Below, piece after piece: positions 49,606 through 59,280 of a DNA stretch of 64,000 nt. A program made the position numbers and the translations under genes. Within the stretch, counting starts at the first letter, position 1. The number at the start of each line of letters is the position of its first letter. The notes under the pieces are model-generated. The model searched no databases and had not been told where the DNA came from. It saw nothing but the letters and a program-made list of their open reading frames with translations. The DNA is from Rickettsia hoogstraalii. GTDB lineage: Bacteria; Pseudomonadota; Alphaproteobacteria; Rickettsiales; Rickettsiaceae. Where the stretch lies: positions 372,001 to 436,000 of the forward strand of contig NZ_CCXM01000001.1 in the NCBI RefSeq assembly GCF_000825685.1, read 5' to 3'.

Positions 49606-50416
49606 TTACTGTAATTCTTCATTTACTGGTAAATCAATACTAACCTCTCCACACAATGAAATAATATTCTTCGTTACCTGAAAATCTATATCCGGGTTGT
49701 TATACTTTTCATTTTTCTGAATCCGGTAGTAGTAGTAATCAGGGTCAGGACATAATTCCATTATTTTCGGTAAAGGTTTTTGCTCTATAGTACTGACATT
49801 ATACTCACATTTTAAAACTTCAGCCGGGCACCCCTTCAGTATCACCATTTACCGGTAAATCCATACTAACCTCTCCACAAAATGAAACAATATTCTCCAT
49901 TACCTGAGGATCTATATCCGGGTTGTTATGCTCTTTATTTTCCTGAATCCAGTCGTAGTAATAAGGGTCAGGCCATAGTTCCGTGACTTTCGGCAAAGAT
50001 TCTGGCTGTATAGTACCAAACTTATACCCGCGTTTTAAAACTTCAGCCGGCATCCCCCCTGTATCACCGATACAATATATTTGCGAGTAATGCAAAATCG
50101 ATTTAATATTATTATCGATATCTATATGGATTATATAATATTCACGTTGTATATCATTAAGAAATGTCGTTGCTATAAGCGATATATCAGGGTACATTTC
50201 TATATTTACTAAAGCTATATTTTCTAAGTTTTCAGGACATTGAACTATTCTATCTGAAGCCGTTAATCTTTCAAACTCTTCCTCGCCTATTTTTTCTTTT
50301 AGTCTATTTTTGTATTCTTGCTCTTTATCTGAAGGAAATACAATTTTATCGTCTTTACAATCAACCAAAAAAGGAGTTTTAATAGCATGTTTAATAAATA
50401 AATCTTTTAGTTTCAT
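49606..50416 (-). pseudogene. Uncharacterised gene with an internal tandem duplication and a frameshift
   Basis: From 50416 (MKLKDLFIKHAIKTPFLVDC) the product carries a unit PAEVLKRGYKFGTIQPESLP ... GEVSMDLPVN. It then slips frame in a run near 49830, where the same unit follows again in the next frame (PAEVLKCEYNVSTIEQKPLP ... GEVSIDLPVN), ending at 49606. The DNA of the two units, about 220 bp each, is clearly a direct repeat. No known domain recognised and no signal peptide. Confidence 0.6.
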
Positions 50417-50468
50417 AATAATAAATTTCTTAATATATAAGGCTATAATATTAATAATTTTTTATATG

Positions 50469-51905
50469 TCAAACAATATCCTCTAGGCTATCTAGGTAAT
50501 GCTTTACCAGTCGTAGCAACTTCGCTTCAGGACTTAAGTTTTTCACTGCCCATTTTTTAATCCAAGGTTCGGCGAGTTGCCACATATTAACATTACCGTC
50601 TAGCTGTCTGCCTATCCCTTCAACCATTATCAAAGTCTTTTGCAATAACAATAATTCCGGTTGTACTTCCATGCCGAAATCTTCAGTGATTTTAAATAAA
50701 TGTGCAAGCAGCTTACCTATGGAAATATTTTTTGTGGGTGTCCCTACTATAGGCTCAGTAACTGCTCTACAACTTTGAGCGAATAAATCTAAATCGGTAT
50801 TTGATGGGATGTAGCCGGCTCTTAAATGTACTTTAGCAACTAATTTATAATCACGGTTTAAAAAACCAAATAGACTTTCGGCAACGGCTAAACGATCTTT
50901 TTCTTTAAGTCTGCCCATAATACCGAAATCAAGTAAAATTATCTTACCTTGCTTATTCACTAAAATATTTCCTGCATGTAAATCAGCATGAAAAAACCCG
51001 TCTCTATAGGCTTGATTGAAAAACATTACGGCGAAATTCTGAGCTATTTTTGCAGGCTCTAATCCCAATTCTTTTAGCAGCGAAGTATCATATATAGAAG
51101 TTCCTTCTAACCACTCGGTAGTTAGTATATTTTCTGATGTTAAGTCCCAATATATTTTAGGGATTATCACATTAATATCATTTCGCATATTATCCATAAG
51201 CTCAGAAGAAGCTGCCGCTTCTAGCCTTAAATCAAGCTCAAATCTCATAGTTTCATGAAATTTATCAACTACTTTAATCGGCTTTAGCCTTTTTGCTTTA
51301 GAAAATTTTGAGATAATTTTTGCAAGAAAATATAGCAGCTTAATATCTCTGTTATATTTTTTATGAATACCCGGACGCAGAATTTTCACCGCAACATATT
51401 CACCGGTTGCGAGTTGTGCCTTATGTACTTGGGAGATTGATGCGGCTGCGACTGGATTGTCGTCGAAATGTAGGAAAGGGAGGGCGTCATTGCGAGCATT
51501 CGTAGAATGCGTGGCAATCTTTTGCTTGCTTGCTGAGATTGCTTCGTCGACATAAATGTCTCCTCGCAATGACGCTATCAATCTTCTAGCCACCCCACCA
51601 TCAAACGGAGGTAGCTTATCCTGCAATAACCTTAAATAACCTGCTATCTCTGCTCCTACTAAATCGGGTCTTGTCGAAAGAGTTTGTCCGAATTTTATAT
51701 AAATAGGGCCAAGATCGCTTAAACAATCTATTAAGCATTTGCCGTAATCTTCATGCGGTTTTTTAAATAATGATAACGGAGCAGAAAATAAAGCTAATAT
51801 ATAACCGATAAACCTGAAGTATTTAGGGCTTCTTGAATCAATTAAGATTTGTTTTTTACTGATGATACGAAAAATACGTATTAAATTAAAAAAATTACTT
51901 ATCAT
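50469..51905 (-). CDS. ubiB: UbiB/ABC1-ADCK-family kinase-like protein, with a palindromic-element insert
   Basis: Atypical kinase needed for ubiquinone synthesis. The 478-residue product has the KxGQ motif ([16 protein letters not shown]), [24 protein letters not shown] with the nucleotide-binding Lys, and [13 protein letters not shown] and [10 protein letters not shown] for catalysis. A foreign stretch of 30 residues (about 111-140, [20 protein letters not shown]) separates the usual DEAI... and DDNPVAAAS parts and is encoded by a palindromic element. Its start overlaps the ubiE stop by 4 bp. C-terminal membrane segment weak. Confidence 0.92.
   Translation of the reverse strand: MISNFFNLIRIFRIISKKQILIDSRSPKYFRFIGYILALFSAPLSLFKKPHEDYGKCLIDCLSDLGPIYIKFGQTLSTRPDLVGAEIAGYLRLLQDKLPPFDGGVARRLIASLRGDIYVDEAISASKQKIATHSTNARNDALPFLHFDDNPVAAASISQVHKAQLATGEYVAVKILRPGIHKKYNRDIKLLYFLAKIISKFSKAKRLKPIKVVDKFHETMRFELDLRLEAAASSELMDNMRNDINVIIPKIYWDLTSENILTTEWLEGTSIYDTSLLKELGLEPAKIAQNFAVMFFNQAYRDGFFHADLHAGNILVNKQGKIILLDFGIMGRLKEKDRLAVAESLFGFLNRDYKLVAKVHLRAGYIPSNTDLDLFAQSCRAVTEPIVGTPTKNISIGKLLAHLFKITEDFGMEVQPELLLLQKTLIMVEGIGRQLDGNVNMWQLAEPWIKKWAVKNLSPEAKLLRLVKHYLDSLEDIV
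51485..51574. repeat. CATTGCGAG palindromic element inside ubiB
   Basis: Exactly 90 bp from CGTCATTGCGAGCATTCG to TCTCCTCGCAATGACG, thirty codons, kept in frame within ubiB. The same family lies between genes at 20185, 41560, 43058 and 45598. Confidence 0.9.
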
Positions 51906-52648
51906 ATCTTATACGCACTGTGAATAGCAACTATTCCGCCGCTCAAATTTTTATAACCGACTTCCTCAAAACCGGCTTCTTTAATCATTATTCTAAACTT
52001 GTCTTGTGAGGGGAATAACTCGATACTTTCAACCAAATATTCATATGCCTCTTTATTACCGGTGATTGCCTGACCGATGGTAGGTATAATACTAAATGAA
52101 TAAAATTTATAAAAATCTTTAAAATAACTTTCTTTTACCTTTGAAAACTCAAGGCATATAAACTTACCCATCGGTTTTAGAACTCTATAAGCTTCTTTTA
52201 AAGCTTTATTAATGTCAGGTACGTTTCTAATACCAAATGCTATAGTATAATAATCAAAACTATTATCTGAAAAAGGCAATTCTTCTGCACTTGCTACAGT
52301 AAATTTAAGGTTATGAAATAAATTAAGATCAATTGCTTTTTTCTTAGCATTCTTTAGCATCTCTTCATTTATATCGCTTAAAGTTAAAGCAATATTATTG
52401 CCTCTATCTCTTGCTTTTTTAGCAAGCTTTAAAGCGATATCACCGCTACCGCTAGCGACGTCTAATATATGAGAGTTAAGATTTGGAATTTGCCTAATAA
52501 ATTCATCTTTCCATAAGCGATGTAATCCAAAGCTCATTAAGTCATTCATTAAATCATACTTATCGGCGACATTAGAAAAAACACTATTTACTAACCCTTG
52601 TTTTTTAGTGTAGTCTACTTTTTTAAAGCCAAAATTTGTTTGGTTCAT
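51902..52648 (-). CDS. ubiE: Ubiquinone/menaquinone methyltransferase UbiE
   Basis: SAM-dependent C-methyltransferase of the quinone pathway. The 248-residue product has [28 protein letters not shown], the SAM-binding [16 protein letters not shown], and [24 protein letters not shown] with the C-terminal [13 protein letters not shown], all diagnostic for UbiE. Overlaps ubiB start by 4 bp. Complete. Confidence 0.96.
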   Translation of the reverse strand: MNQTNFGFKKVDYTKKQGLVNSVFSNVADKYDLMNDLMSFGLHRLWKDEFIRQIPNLNSHILDVASGSGDIALKLAKKARDRGNNIALTLSDINEEMLKNAKKKAIDLNLFHNLKFTVASAEELPFSDNSFDYYTIAFGIRNVPDINKALKEAYRVLKPMGKFICLEFSKVKESYFKDFYKFYSFSIIPTIGQAITGNKEAYEYLVESIELFPSQDKFRIMIKEAGFEEVGYKNLSGGIVAIHSAYKI

Positions 52649-52676
52649 AGTTTTTTATTATAAATATTAGTATCAA

Positions 52677-53507
52677 ATGCCGGAACTTCCTGAAGTAGAA
52701 ACTCTTAAAAACTCCCTGAAAGATAAGCTAATTGGGCTTATTATAGGAAATGTAGAGTTAAAAAGAGATAATTTACGTTATAAACTATCCCCGCTTTTAG
52801 CTACAGAAATCTCAAATACTAATATACTGGATGTTAGACGTCGTGCAAAATATTTAATTATAGATTTTAATAATGATTATTCTTTAATCGTTCACCTAGG
52901 CATGAGTGGTAGATTTACTCTGCAACCTTCTAACTATGAAGCTAAAAAACACGATCATGTAATTTTTGATTTGAGTAACGGTGAAAAGTTAATTTTTAAC
53001 GATACTAGACGATTCGGAATGGTTTATAGCTTTAAAACTAATTTCTTAGAAAAAGAATTTTTTAATGATTTAGGAATAGAACCGCTTTCTGATTTATTAA
53101 CACTGGGATATTTAAAAAGCAAATTAATTACTCGAAAAATACCGATAAAAAACTTGATTATGGATAATAAAATTATAGTTGGAGTCGGCAATATTTACGC
53201 TTCAGAAAGTCTTCATTTAGCTAGAATTCATCCGGATAAATTAGGTAACGATTTAAATGACAATGAAATAGAAAGTTTAATTAAATCAATTAGAGAGGTG
53301 CTAACTAAAGCTATAACTGCCGGCGGTACTACTCTTAAAGATTTTGTAAACGGCGATAACAAACCTGGTTATTTTACTCAGCAACTTAAGGTTTACGGTA
53401 GAGAAGGACAAAATTGTTTAAACTGCTCTAGCACTATTATCAAGACAAAACATTCAGGAAGAGCTACTTTTTATTGTAAAACCTGTCAACATAGTGAATT
53501 TACTTGA
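52677..53507 (+). CDS. mutM: Formamidopyrimidine-DNA glycosylase
   Basis: Removes oxidised purines and nicks the backbone. The 276-residue product starts [10 protein letters not shown] (catalytic Pro and Glu after Met removal) and shows LGMSGRF, the [15 protein letters not shown] helix-two-turn-helix, and a C-terminal zinc finger [21 protein letters not shown] with the following CKTC. It begins 28 bp from the divergent ubiE start. Confidence 0.96.
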   Translation: MPELPEVETLKNSLKDKLIGLIIGNVELKRDNLRYKLSPLLATEISNTNILDVRRRAKYLIIDFNNDYSLIVHLGMSGRFTLQPSNYEAKKHDHVIFDLSNGEKLIFNDTRRFGMVYSFKTNFLEKEFFNDLGIEPLSDLLTLGYLKSKLITRKIPIKNLIMDNKIIVGVGNIYASESLHLARIHPDKLGNDLNDNEIESLIKSIREVLTKAITAGGTTLKDFVNGDNKPGYFTQQLKVYGREGQNCLNCSSTIIKTKHSGRATFYCKTCQHSEFT

Positions 53508-53570
53508 CATATTTTTTAAAACTATTTATAAAGCTCTCTATTGTTTATTCAATTAATAGTTGTAAAATAT

Positions 53571-55037
53571 ATGAGAATAAAGCCGGTGATTATAGCGGGG
53601 GGTAGCGGTAAAAGACTATGGCCTTTATCATCTAAGGATAAACCGAAACAATTTAAAAAAATATTAAGTGATTTCACTTTACTACAGCAAACATTAACTA
53701 GAAATAAATTTCTAGGACAACCTACTATTATTACTTCCAAAAAATATGAATCAATAACTAAAGAACAAGCAGTAGAAATAGAATTAATTACCGAACCTTT
53801 ACAAAAAAATACTGCCGTTTGTGCCATTATTACAGCATTATCTGCTAAAGCCCAAGGTTTTGATATTGTAGTGTTACTGCCTGCAGACCATTATATAGCC
53901 GATGATATAAATTATCTTAATACTATAAATAAAGCTGTGCATTATGTTCATGAATTCGGTATTTGCACTATAGGCATTCCTATAAATTTTATAAGTGCCG
54001 AGTATGGCTATATAAACACAGGATTATCAATTGCAGAAAATGTTTATCTAGTTGATCATTTCATTGAAAAACCTATATTAGAGCAAGCAAAAAAACATTT
54101 TCAAAGTAATGAATATTTTTGGAATTCAGGAATTTTTGTATACGATATTAACTTCTTCTTAAACTTAGCAATGAACCTTCAACCTGATTTATTTTGTATT
54201 GCAGAAAAAGCATTTAATACTACTATAAAAAATGAGAAAAGTTTGGCAATAGACGATGAGGCTTATAATGAAATCGAAGCAATTTCTATAGACAATGCTA
54301 TAATGGAATATATTTCGGGAATGGTCATGATAAAAGCTGATTTTGTTTGGAACGATCTTGGTACTTGGCATTCCTTATTACAGGTAAAACATCAAAATAT
54401 AAATGATAATTATTGCGAGGGGAACGTAGTAACAAGCAATACTACAAACTCTTTCATTAGTTCTAATAATAAATTAACTACCGTAGTAGGTCTTGACAAT
54501 GTCATAATTATCGATACTATGAACGGTCTTTTGGTTGCCGATAAATCAAAAATGAATGAAATCAAAGAATTAGGTAATGAAAATGATCTAGAGAAAGCTA
54601 AAATCCTATTTACTGCTCTTTTTAACGGAAAATCTGATTCATCACCGAATTATGAAATATATGAAAAAGCCTTTCTAAATAATATTTTGTCTTCTGAAGA
54701 AATAAAATTAGAAATTATGAAAGGAAATAACGAAGCTTGTTATATTCTTGCTAAAACTTACGAAATAATTAATCGTAATCCCCAAGATGAATATAACTCT
54801 ATGTTATTAATATTGATTGGAAGTAAACTCGGAAATACAGAATGTACACAGCTTGTTTATTCATATCCTACAAAATATACAAGCTTTGAGTCTACTGTTA
54901 ATAATTTTATTCAGAATTATATAGGACGATCTGATATCACTTTTGATGATGCTATATTATCAGCTGCTTACCCCGATACTTTAAATACTTCAATTTTAGG
55001 AGACCCAAATTATAATAATATGTATAACCATGGTTGA
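53571..55037 (+). CDS. manC: Mannose-1-phosphate guanylyltransferase-like nucleotidyltransferase
   Basis: Makes GDP-mannose-type sugar nucleotides for surface polysaccharide. The start at 53571 gives 488 residues. Motifs: PVIIAGGSGKRLWPLSSKDKPKQF (nucleotide binding), LLPADHYIADD, EYGYINTG, FIEKPILEQAKKHF and WNSGIFV. The last 150 residues differ from the usual ManC C-terminal PMI domain: they are helical with TPR/SEL1-like hints (GNNEACYILAKTYEIINRNP). The isomerase part is therefore absent. Confidence 0.85.
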   Translation: MRIKPVIIAGGSGKRLWPLSSKDKPKQFKKILSDFTLLQQTLTRNKFLGQPTIITSKKYESITKEQAVEIELITEPLQKNTAVCAIITALSAKAQGFDIVVLLPADHYIADDINYLNTINKAVHYVHEFGICTIGIPINFISAEYGYINTGLSIAENVYLVDHFIEKPILEQAKKHFQSNEYFWNSGIFVYDINFFLNLAMNLQPDLFCIAEKAFNTTIKNEKSLAIDDEAYNEIEAISIDNAIMEYISGMVMIKADFVWNDLGTWHSLLQVKHQNINDNYCEGNVVTSNTTNSFISSNNKLTTVVGLDNVIIIDTMNGLLVADKSKMNEIKELGNENDLEKAKILFTALFNGKSDSSPNYEIYEKAFLNNILSSEEIKLEIMKGNNEACYILAKTYEIINRNPQDEYNSMLLILIGSKLGNTECTQLVYSYPTKYTSFESTVNNFIQNYIGRSDITFDDAILSAAYPDTLNTSILGDPNYNNMYNHG

Positions 55038-55279
55038 ACACATATTATTACATAATTTACTACTAATATTCAAGGCTATTGACATAGTATTATTGCTTAT
55101 ATATCCTATTTTTATGAGGCTTAAACCTCATCATTATAGTAATAGATGTTGAATTATATCCAATTTATAGGAAATATTTTATTTTTTTAAGAATATAGCG
55201 AATACCGGCAAATAGCTAACCTATTTACGGTATGAGATATGTTTTTAAAAAATTAAAAGATAATGGATAAATTAGAAGA

Positions 55280-55424
55280 GCTCTTCGGAAACGAGGGTTT
55301 AGGGAGGAATTTGAAGGAGACACGGAAGTGCTTGCCACCGCAGCGTACAAAAGCGTACGTGAGGATGCGAGTACCGGCTCGACGTACAAATTACCCCTAG
55401 AAGTAGAGTTTTCGAAGAAGTCTA
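55280..55424. repeat. Palindromic element with ACCGCAGCGTAC core
   Basis: Inverted ends around CTCTTCGGAAACGAGGG and the complement CTAGAAGTAGAGTTTTCG, with the core ACCGCAGCGTAC..AGCGTACGTGAGGAT shared with the elements at 59144, 61878 and 62715. The remainder of the 500-bp gap between manC and the small membrane gene shows no gene. Confidence 0.6.
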
Positions 55425-55540
55425 TTGAACATAATTTAACTTCTTTTACTATAAATATAGCTAATCTTATAAACTTCAAAAATCTGTAAGTTATAGGAAC
55501 AACTTAGTAATAAAGAAGTTCATTTTAGTTGAGTTACAAC

Positions 55541-55789
55541 ATGAAAAATACTACAGAAAAACAAATAATAATATCTGAATTCAAAAATGATGAAGAGATA
55601 GATGAAGAAGAGAAAAGATTAAAAGCAGAAGATTCACGAAAGCAACTTAAAGCAATACTAATAATATTTGGTATTATTTTGACCAGTTTTTTAACTTTTA
55701 CTTATTTCTTTTTTAATTACATAGAAGAAAAAGCGGAAGAATACAAACAACAGCAACAACAAGAAATTCAAAAAACTAATAAGAGTTGA
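55541..55789 (+). CDS. Small single-pass membrane protein, paralogue 3 of 3
   Basis: An 82-residue relative of the products at 24739 and 36697: acidic front (NDEEIDEEEKRLKAEDSRKQ), one membrane helix (AILIIFGIILTSFLTFTYFF) and a glutamine-rich tail (EEKAEEYKQQQQQEIQK). The start at 55541 is preferred over an upstream codon. It lies outside the accessory island, next to dense palindromic repeats. Function unknown. Confidence 0.75.
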   Translation: MKNTTEKQIIISEFKNDEEIDEEEKRLKAEDSRKQLKAILIIFGIILTSFLTFTYFFFNYIEEKAEEYKQQQQQEIQKTNKS

Positions 55790-55880
55790 ATATTAGATTA
55801 CCACACTTCTCCTTTAATTATGGTCTTGTTACATGGCTGTTATATCGTTCCAGTAAGGCATTGTTGCGTGGGATACCACC

Positions 55881-56546
55881 CCGTCATTACGAGCGACTGC
55901 AGACCTTGTTGCATGGATCAATTTCACCTCTGTCATACCGTGGCTTGACCACGGTATCCAGTAAGATAACTAAAAATACTAATATTATTAGTATTTTTAA
56001 CTAAACCCCGTGGTCAAGCCCATAGTACCGGACAATTTCTATTCTATGTCATTCCCGCAAAAGCGGGAATCCAGTAATTTAAAGCTTTTTTGAAAGCTTT
56101 ATCTTAAAAAAACAATATAATAAAAAATCTTTAAAATTAAGATTTTTTAGCCTGGATCCCCGCTTTCGGGCGTTGTTGCATGGATCGGTTTTTCTTCTGT
56201 CATCCTAGCTAACTTGATCGCGGGATCCAGGAAAAATAGACAAATAATATACGCTACAAGTTGTTTTTCTGGATACCGTGGTCAAGCCAAGGTATGACAC
56301 CGAGTGTATTTTTTCGATCCATGCAACAAGGCTCCGCTTTCGCGGGGATGACATCGAGGTCTTTTCAAAAACTGTCCGGTACTATGAATAAATCACGGGA
56401 TGACAGAAGAAAATACTGATCTATGCAACAAGGCTGCGACTGCAAGGAGCGTGGCAATCCAAAAAAAATAATAAAAAAAATTCTGTAAATCAGAATTTTT
56501 TTCTTCCTTGCTTTGTCAATTACTTACATAATTTTCTCGTAATGAC
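55881..56546. repeat. Deeply nested cassette of palindromic elements
   Basis: The gene-free region contains at least five levels. Outer CGTCATTACGAGCGACTGCA matches CTGCGACTGCAAGGAG...CTCGTAATGAC. Inside it lie TTGTTGCATGGATCA / TGATCTATGCAACAA, then TAGTACCGGACA / TGTCCGGTACTA. Next comes ATGTCATTCCCGC / GCGGGGATGACAT, then GTTGCATGGATCGG / CGATCCATGCAAC. The innermost pair is GTCATCCTAGCTAACTTGAT / GTCAAGCCAAGGTATGAC. Each pair encloses the next, so elements inserted into earlier ones. Confidence 0.8.
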
Positions 56547-56551
56547 TATTT

Positions 56552-57718
56552 TTATACTGTCTTAAGTTTAGATTGCTTGAAATTAGTTTTATCAAAATCA
56601 TAGATAAAATCTTTGATAATAGGTACTATAAACTGTTTAAATTTACTTCCGCTAAATACACCGTAATGCCCTACCCCTTTTTGTAAATGGTATCTTTTCA
56701 TTGATTCAGGTATATTTGAACAAAGTTTTAAAGCAGCTTTTGTTTGCCCTACTGCTGCAATATCATCTAATTCCCCTTCAATACCAAGTAAAGCACATTT
56801 AGTAACATGTTTTAAATCAATCGGACGCTTCTCAGAAACTAATTTACCTCTTGCTAACGAAAATTGTTGGAATACTTCATCTATAGTTTGTAAGTAAAAC
56901 TCTGCCGGCATATCCATACCTGCTAAATACTCATCATAAAATTTAATAGTATGATCGGCTTTTTTATAATCAGAATTTAATAAACTTTGCCATAATTCTA
57001 AATGTGAATCTATATGACGGAATAAGTTTAAACTCATAAAGCCGGCAAGTTGGAGGAAGCCGGGATATACTTTTCTACCATGTCCGGGATAGTTTGGCGG
57101 TACCTGCATTGTAACCATTTTGCAGAACCATTCTAAACTTTTACTTTGAGCAAATTCATTAACTGCAGGTTGGCAAACTGCCATAGTGTGAACATTCGGT
57201 CCTATAAAATTGATAAACTCCATTACGTAATCAATATAATCATCCATATCAAAATGCCCTGCTTCAAGCGGCACGAAACTTGCTTCCGTCCAATCTGTAA
57301 TATAAATATCGGTATACGGTAATAATTCTTGTACTGTTGACCTCAGTAAAGTAGCGTGGTGTCCTGCCATAGGTGCTACTATTAATAATTTAGGTAATTC
57401 TTTTTTAAAACCTATTTTCTGAAAATGCCTTAGTTCACAAAAAGGCTTTTTTAGTATAACTTTTTCATTAATGTTATAGGTTTTATCATCAATAATTGTT
57501 TCAATAATATTAAATTCGGGTTTTTCATATTTTCTAGTCATGCGTTCACAAAGCGTTAAATAAGCATGCATAATTCTTGCAAAACCGTTATCTTCTAGAG
57601 ACTCATGTTCATATGCTTCTTTTAGAATTTTTATACCTAAATGCATTGGAGCAATTTGTGCTCTAAGCCCCTCTAACATATAATATGTATAATTAGTACT
57701 TAAATCACAGTTCATCAT
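56552..57718 (-). CDS. phaZ: Intracellular polyhydroxyalkanoate depolymerase (PhaZ-like)
   Basis: The 388-residue product has an alpha/beta-hydrolase fold of the intracellular PHA depolymerase type, with the cysteine box MAVCQPAVNEFAQ (about residues 180-192) in place of a serine elbow. It also has APMAGHHATLLRSTV, YITDWTEASFVPL, MQVPPNYPGHGRKVYPGFLQ, and a C-terminal GVGHYGVFSG with the likely catalytic His. It should degrade stored polyhydroxybutyrate. A polymer synthase is not in the window. Confidence 0.85.
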   Translation of the reverse strand: MMNCDLSTNYTYYMLEGLRAQIAPMHLGIKILKEAYEHESLEDNGFARIMHAYLTLCERMTRKYEKPEFNIIETIIDDKTYNINEKVILKKPFCELRHFQKIGFKKELPKLLIVAPMAGHHATLLRSTVQELLPYTDIYITDWTEASFVPLEAGHFDMDDYIDYVMEFINFIGPNVHTMAVCQPAVNEFAQSKSLEWFCKMVTMQVPPNYPGHGRKVYPGFLQLAGFMSLNLFRHIDSHLELWQSLLNSDYKKADHTIKFYDEYLAGMDMPAEFYLQTIDEVFQQFSLARGKLVSEKRPIDLKHVTKCALLGIEGELDDIAAVGQTKAALKLCSNIPESMKRYHLQKGVGHYGVFSGSKFKQFIVPIIKDFIYDFDKTNFKQSKLKTV

Positions 57719-57844
57719 AATTTATCCCTAAATCTAAAAATAATTAATATAATCATTTAGTTTAACATCAAAAATTTCTTTAGTAACATTAATTTTAGGA
57801 TTCACGGCTTAAATTTTTATAAATGCGTGATAATAATGGTCTAT

Positions 57845-58004
57845 GGGACTGTTAACAAAATAGCTTTAATTGATAATTAAATAGGTTTTTTAGCGAAAAT
57901 TAATAAGATTTTTGCCGGAATAGTTATTCATATTTCAAAAAAATCTTATAATTTGCAGCAAAAAAGATTTTAATTAGCTTTAAAATTATTTTGTTAACAG
58001 TCTC
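57845..58004. repeat. MITE-like element, 160 bp
   Basis: Terminal inverted repeats GGGACTGTTAACAAAATAGC and GAGACTGTTAACAAAATAAT (as complement of the right end). The interior GCGAAAATTAATAAGATTTT...AATAGTTATTCATATTTC...ATAATTTGCAGC matches the element at 23171-23335 in the other orientation. No coding capacity. Confidence 0.75.
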
Positions 58005-58017
58005 ATAATAAATATGT

Positions 58018-59023
58018 TTATTTTTTCTTCTTGTTTTGCTTAGGAATTCTATTTACGTGGTCATTAATATTAAACCAAATACTATCATTTACTTTCTGTT
58101 TTTTATAGAATGTATCAATATTATTTATATAATTTTCAAAATCTTTGTTCTCTTCTGCTAATCTATTAGCCATATTCCAATCTATTTCTGGTCTTTCTCT
58201 AGCAGGAATTAATATCTTATATCTTCAGGACTTTCTATATCCACTAAAATAAAACCTATACCGTACCTAGTACACAACATTTCGAGTTCATGCCTAGTAT
58301 CATTTTGTTTACTTTCAATTAAATCAGCAACAACTAAATAACCATAATGTGCCCATGAGGAATTTGATAAAGCCTGAAAAAAATATTCTCGTAAATTACT
58401 ACGGTTGATTTTTGTTTTTGCTTCAAAAGACCAAAGTCGTGCTTGTTTTCCTGCATAATATTTAGCACAATCTTTAATTAGTAATCCCCATTTTTCATTA
58501 AGAACCTCCATACCTACCCAATCTGGATGTAACCACTTATTACCTTTAGCCCCTTGTTTATTTGAAGAAAAATTATGCTTAATAGGCATATTATGAATCT
58601 TCAATTTGTTTTGAAGATATAATGCAAGTGCATCACATACTTGTACTTCGGTTATTTTATCTTCTTTATTTGCATTTATTTTAGGTTCTGTGGCTTGTTC
58701 ATTATTGACATAGTAATCAGGGTTTTGCGAATAATAAAACTTTAGCTTAGGTTTTAGCTCTATTCTAATATTAGGTTCTTGTCTTCGTTCAGCAGAAAGC
58801 TTACTACTGCTAATTTCCCCTGCATAAATTCCTATAATCTCCTTATCTTTTTCTTCTTGAGTCTTTGCTTTTAACAATCTCTTATTTGTACTTGCATTTG
58901 CTTTGAGTCTTGCTTCTTCAATGTGATTTTCTACAAGCCATTCAGCTATTCCATAAGAGGTAAATTTTTGATCTTCATTTTCTTTTAAAAACTAATAATA
59001 GCATTTTTGCGATCAAATCCCAT
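58018..59023 (-). pseudogene. HrgA-like protein (restriction-associated, HTH plus PD-(D/E)XK-like), frameshifted
   Basis: From ATG 59023 (MGFDRKNAIIS) one base shift leads into LKENEDQKFTSYGIAEWLVE, a HARE-HTH-like N-terminal domain. This continues to KPKLKFYYSQNPDYYVNN and the core KWLHPDWVGMEVLNEKWG, ARLWSFEAKTKINRSNLREYF and QALSNSSWAHYGYLV, with YGIGFILVDIESPEDI. A second shift at 58210 continues as LIPARERPEIDWNMANRLAE to 58018. The WVGME and FEAK residues resemble nuclease motifs of the HrgA group. Both shifts suggest inactivity. Confidence 0.7.
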
Positions 59024-59143
59024 ATTAAATATACTAATAGTTGAAATACTATAAAATATACATGTTATTTTATAAATTTCAACTTTAAATTATCAATCTT
59101 TATGATTTTATAAAGTATTATTTATTTATACTATTAGTAAATG

Positions 59144-59280
59144 AAAAGTAGGTAGACGAAGTTTAATTTGGAAAAGAGCAAGGCGTCTTAAAGCTGATGA
59201 CCGCAGCGTACAACTAGTACGTGAGGATTATCGGCAAAAGACTTTGTCGCCAATTTTTCAAATTAAACGAGTATGCTTTT
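59144..59280. repeat. Palindromic element overlapping the tatD 3' end
   Basis: Inverted ends GTAGGTAGACGAAGTTTAAT and the complement of ATTAAACGAGTATGCTTTTC, with the ACCGCAGCGTAC..GTACGTGAGGAT core. The last few tatD codons and its stop lie inside the element. Confidence 0.75.

Noticed and set aside
55225-55479. A minus-strand open frame of 84 codons behind manC
   Set aside because: It runs through a palindromic element and reads as low-complexity translated repeat without a ribosome binding site or known motif.
55881-56546. CRISPR array
   Set aside because: The repeats are inverted and nested, not direct and evenly spaced; there are no unique spacers of constant size and no cas genes in the window.
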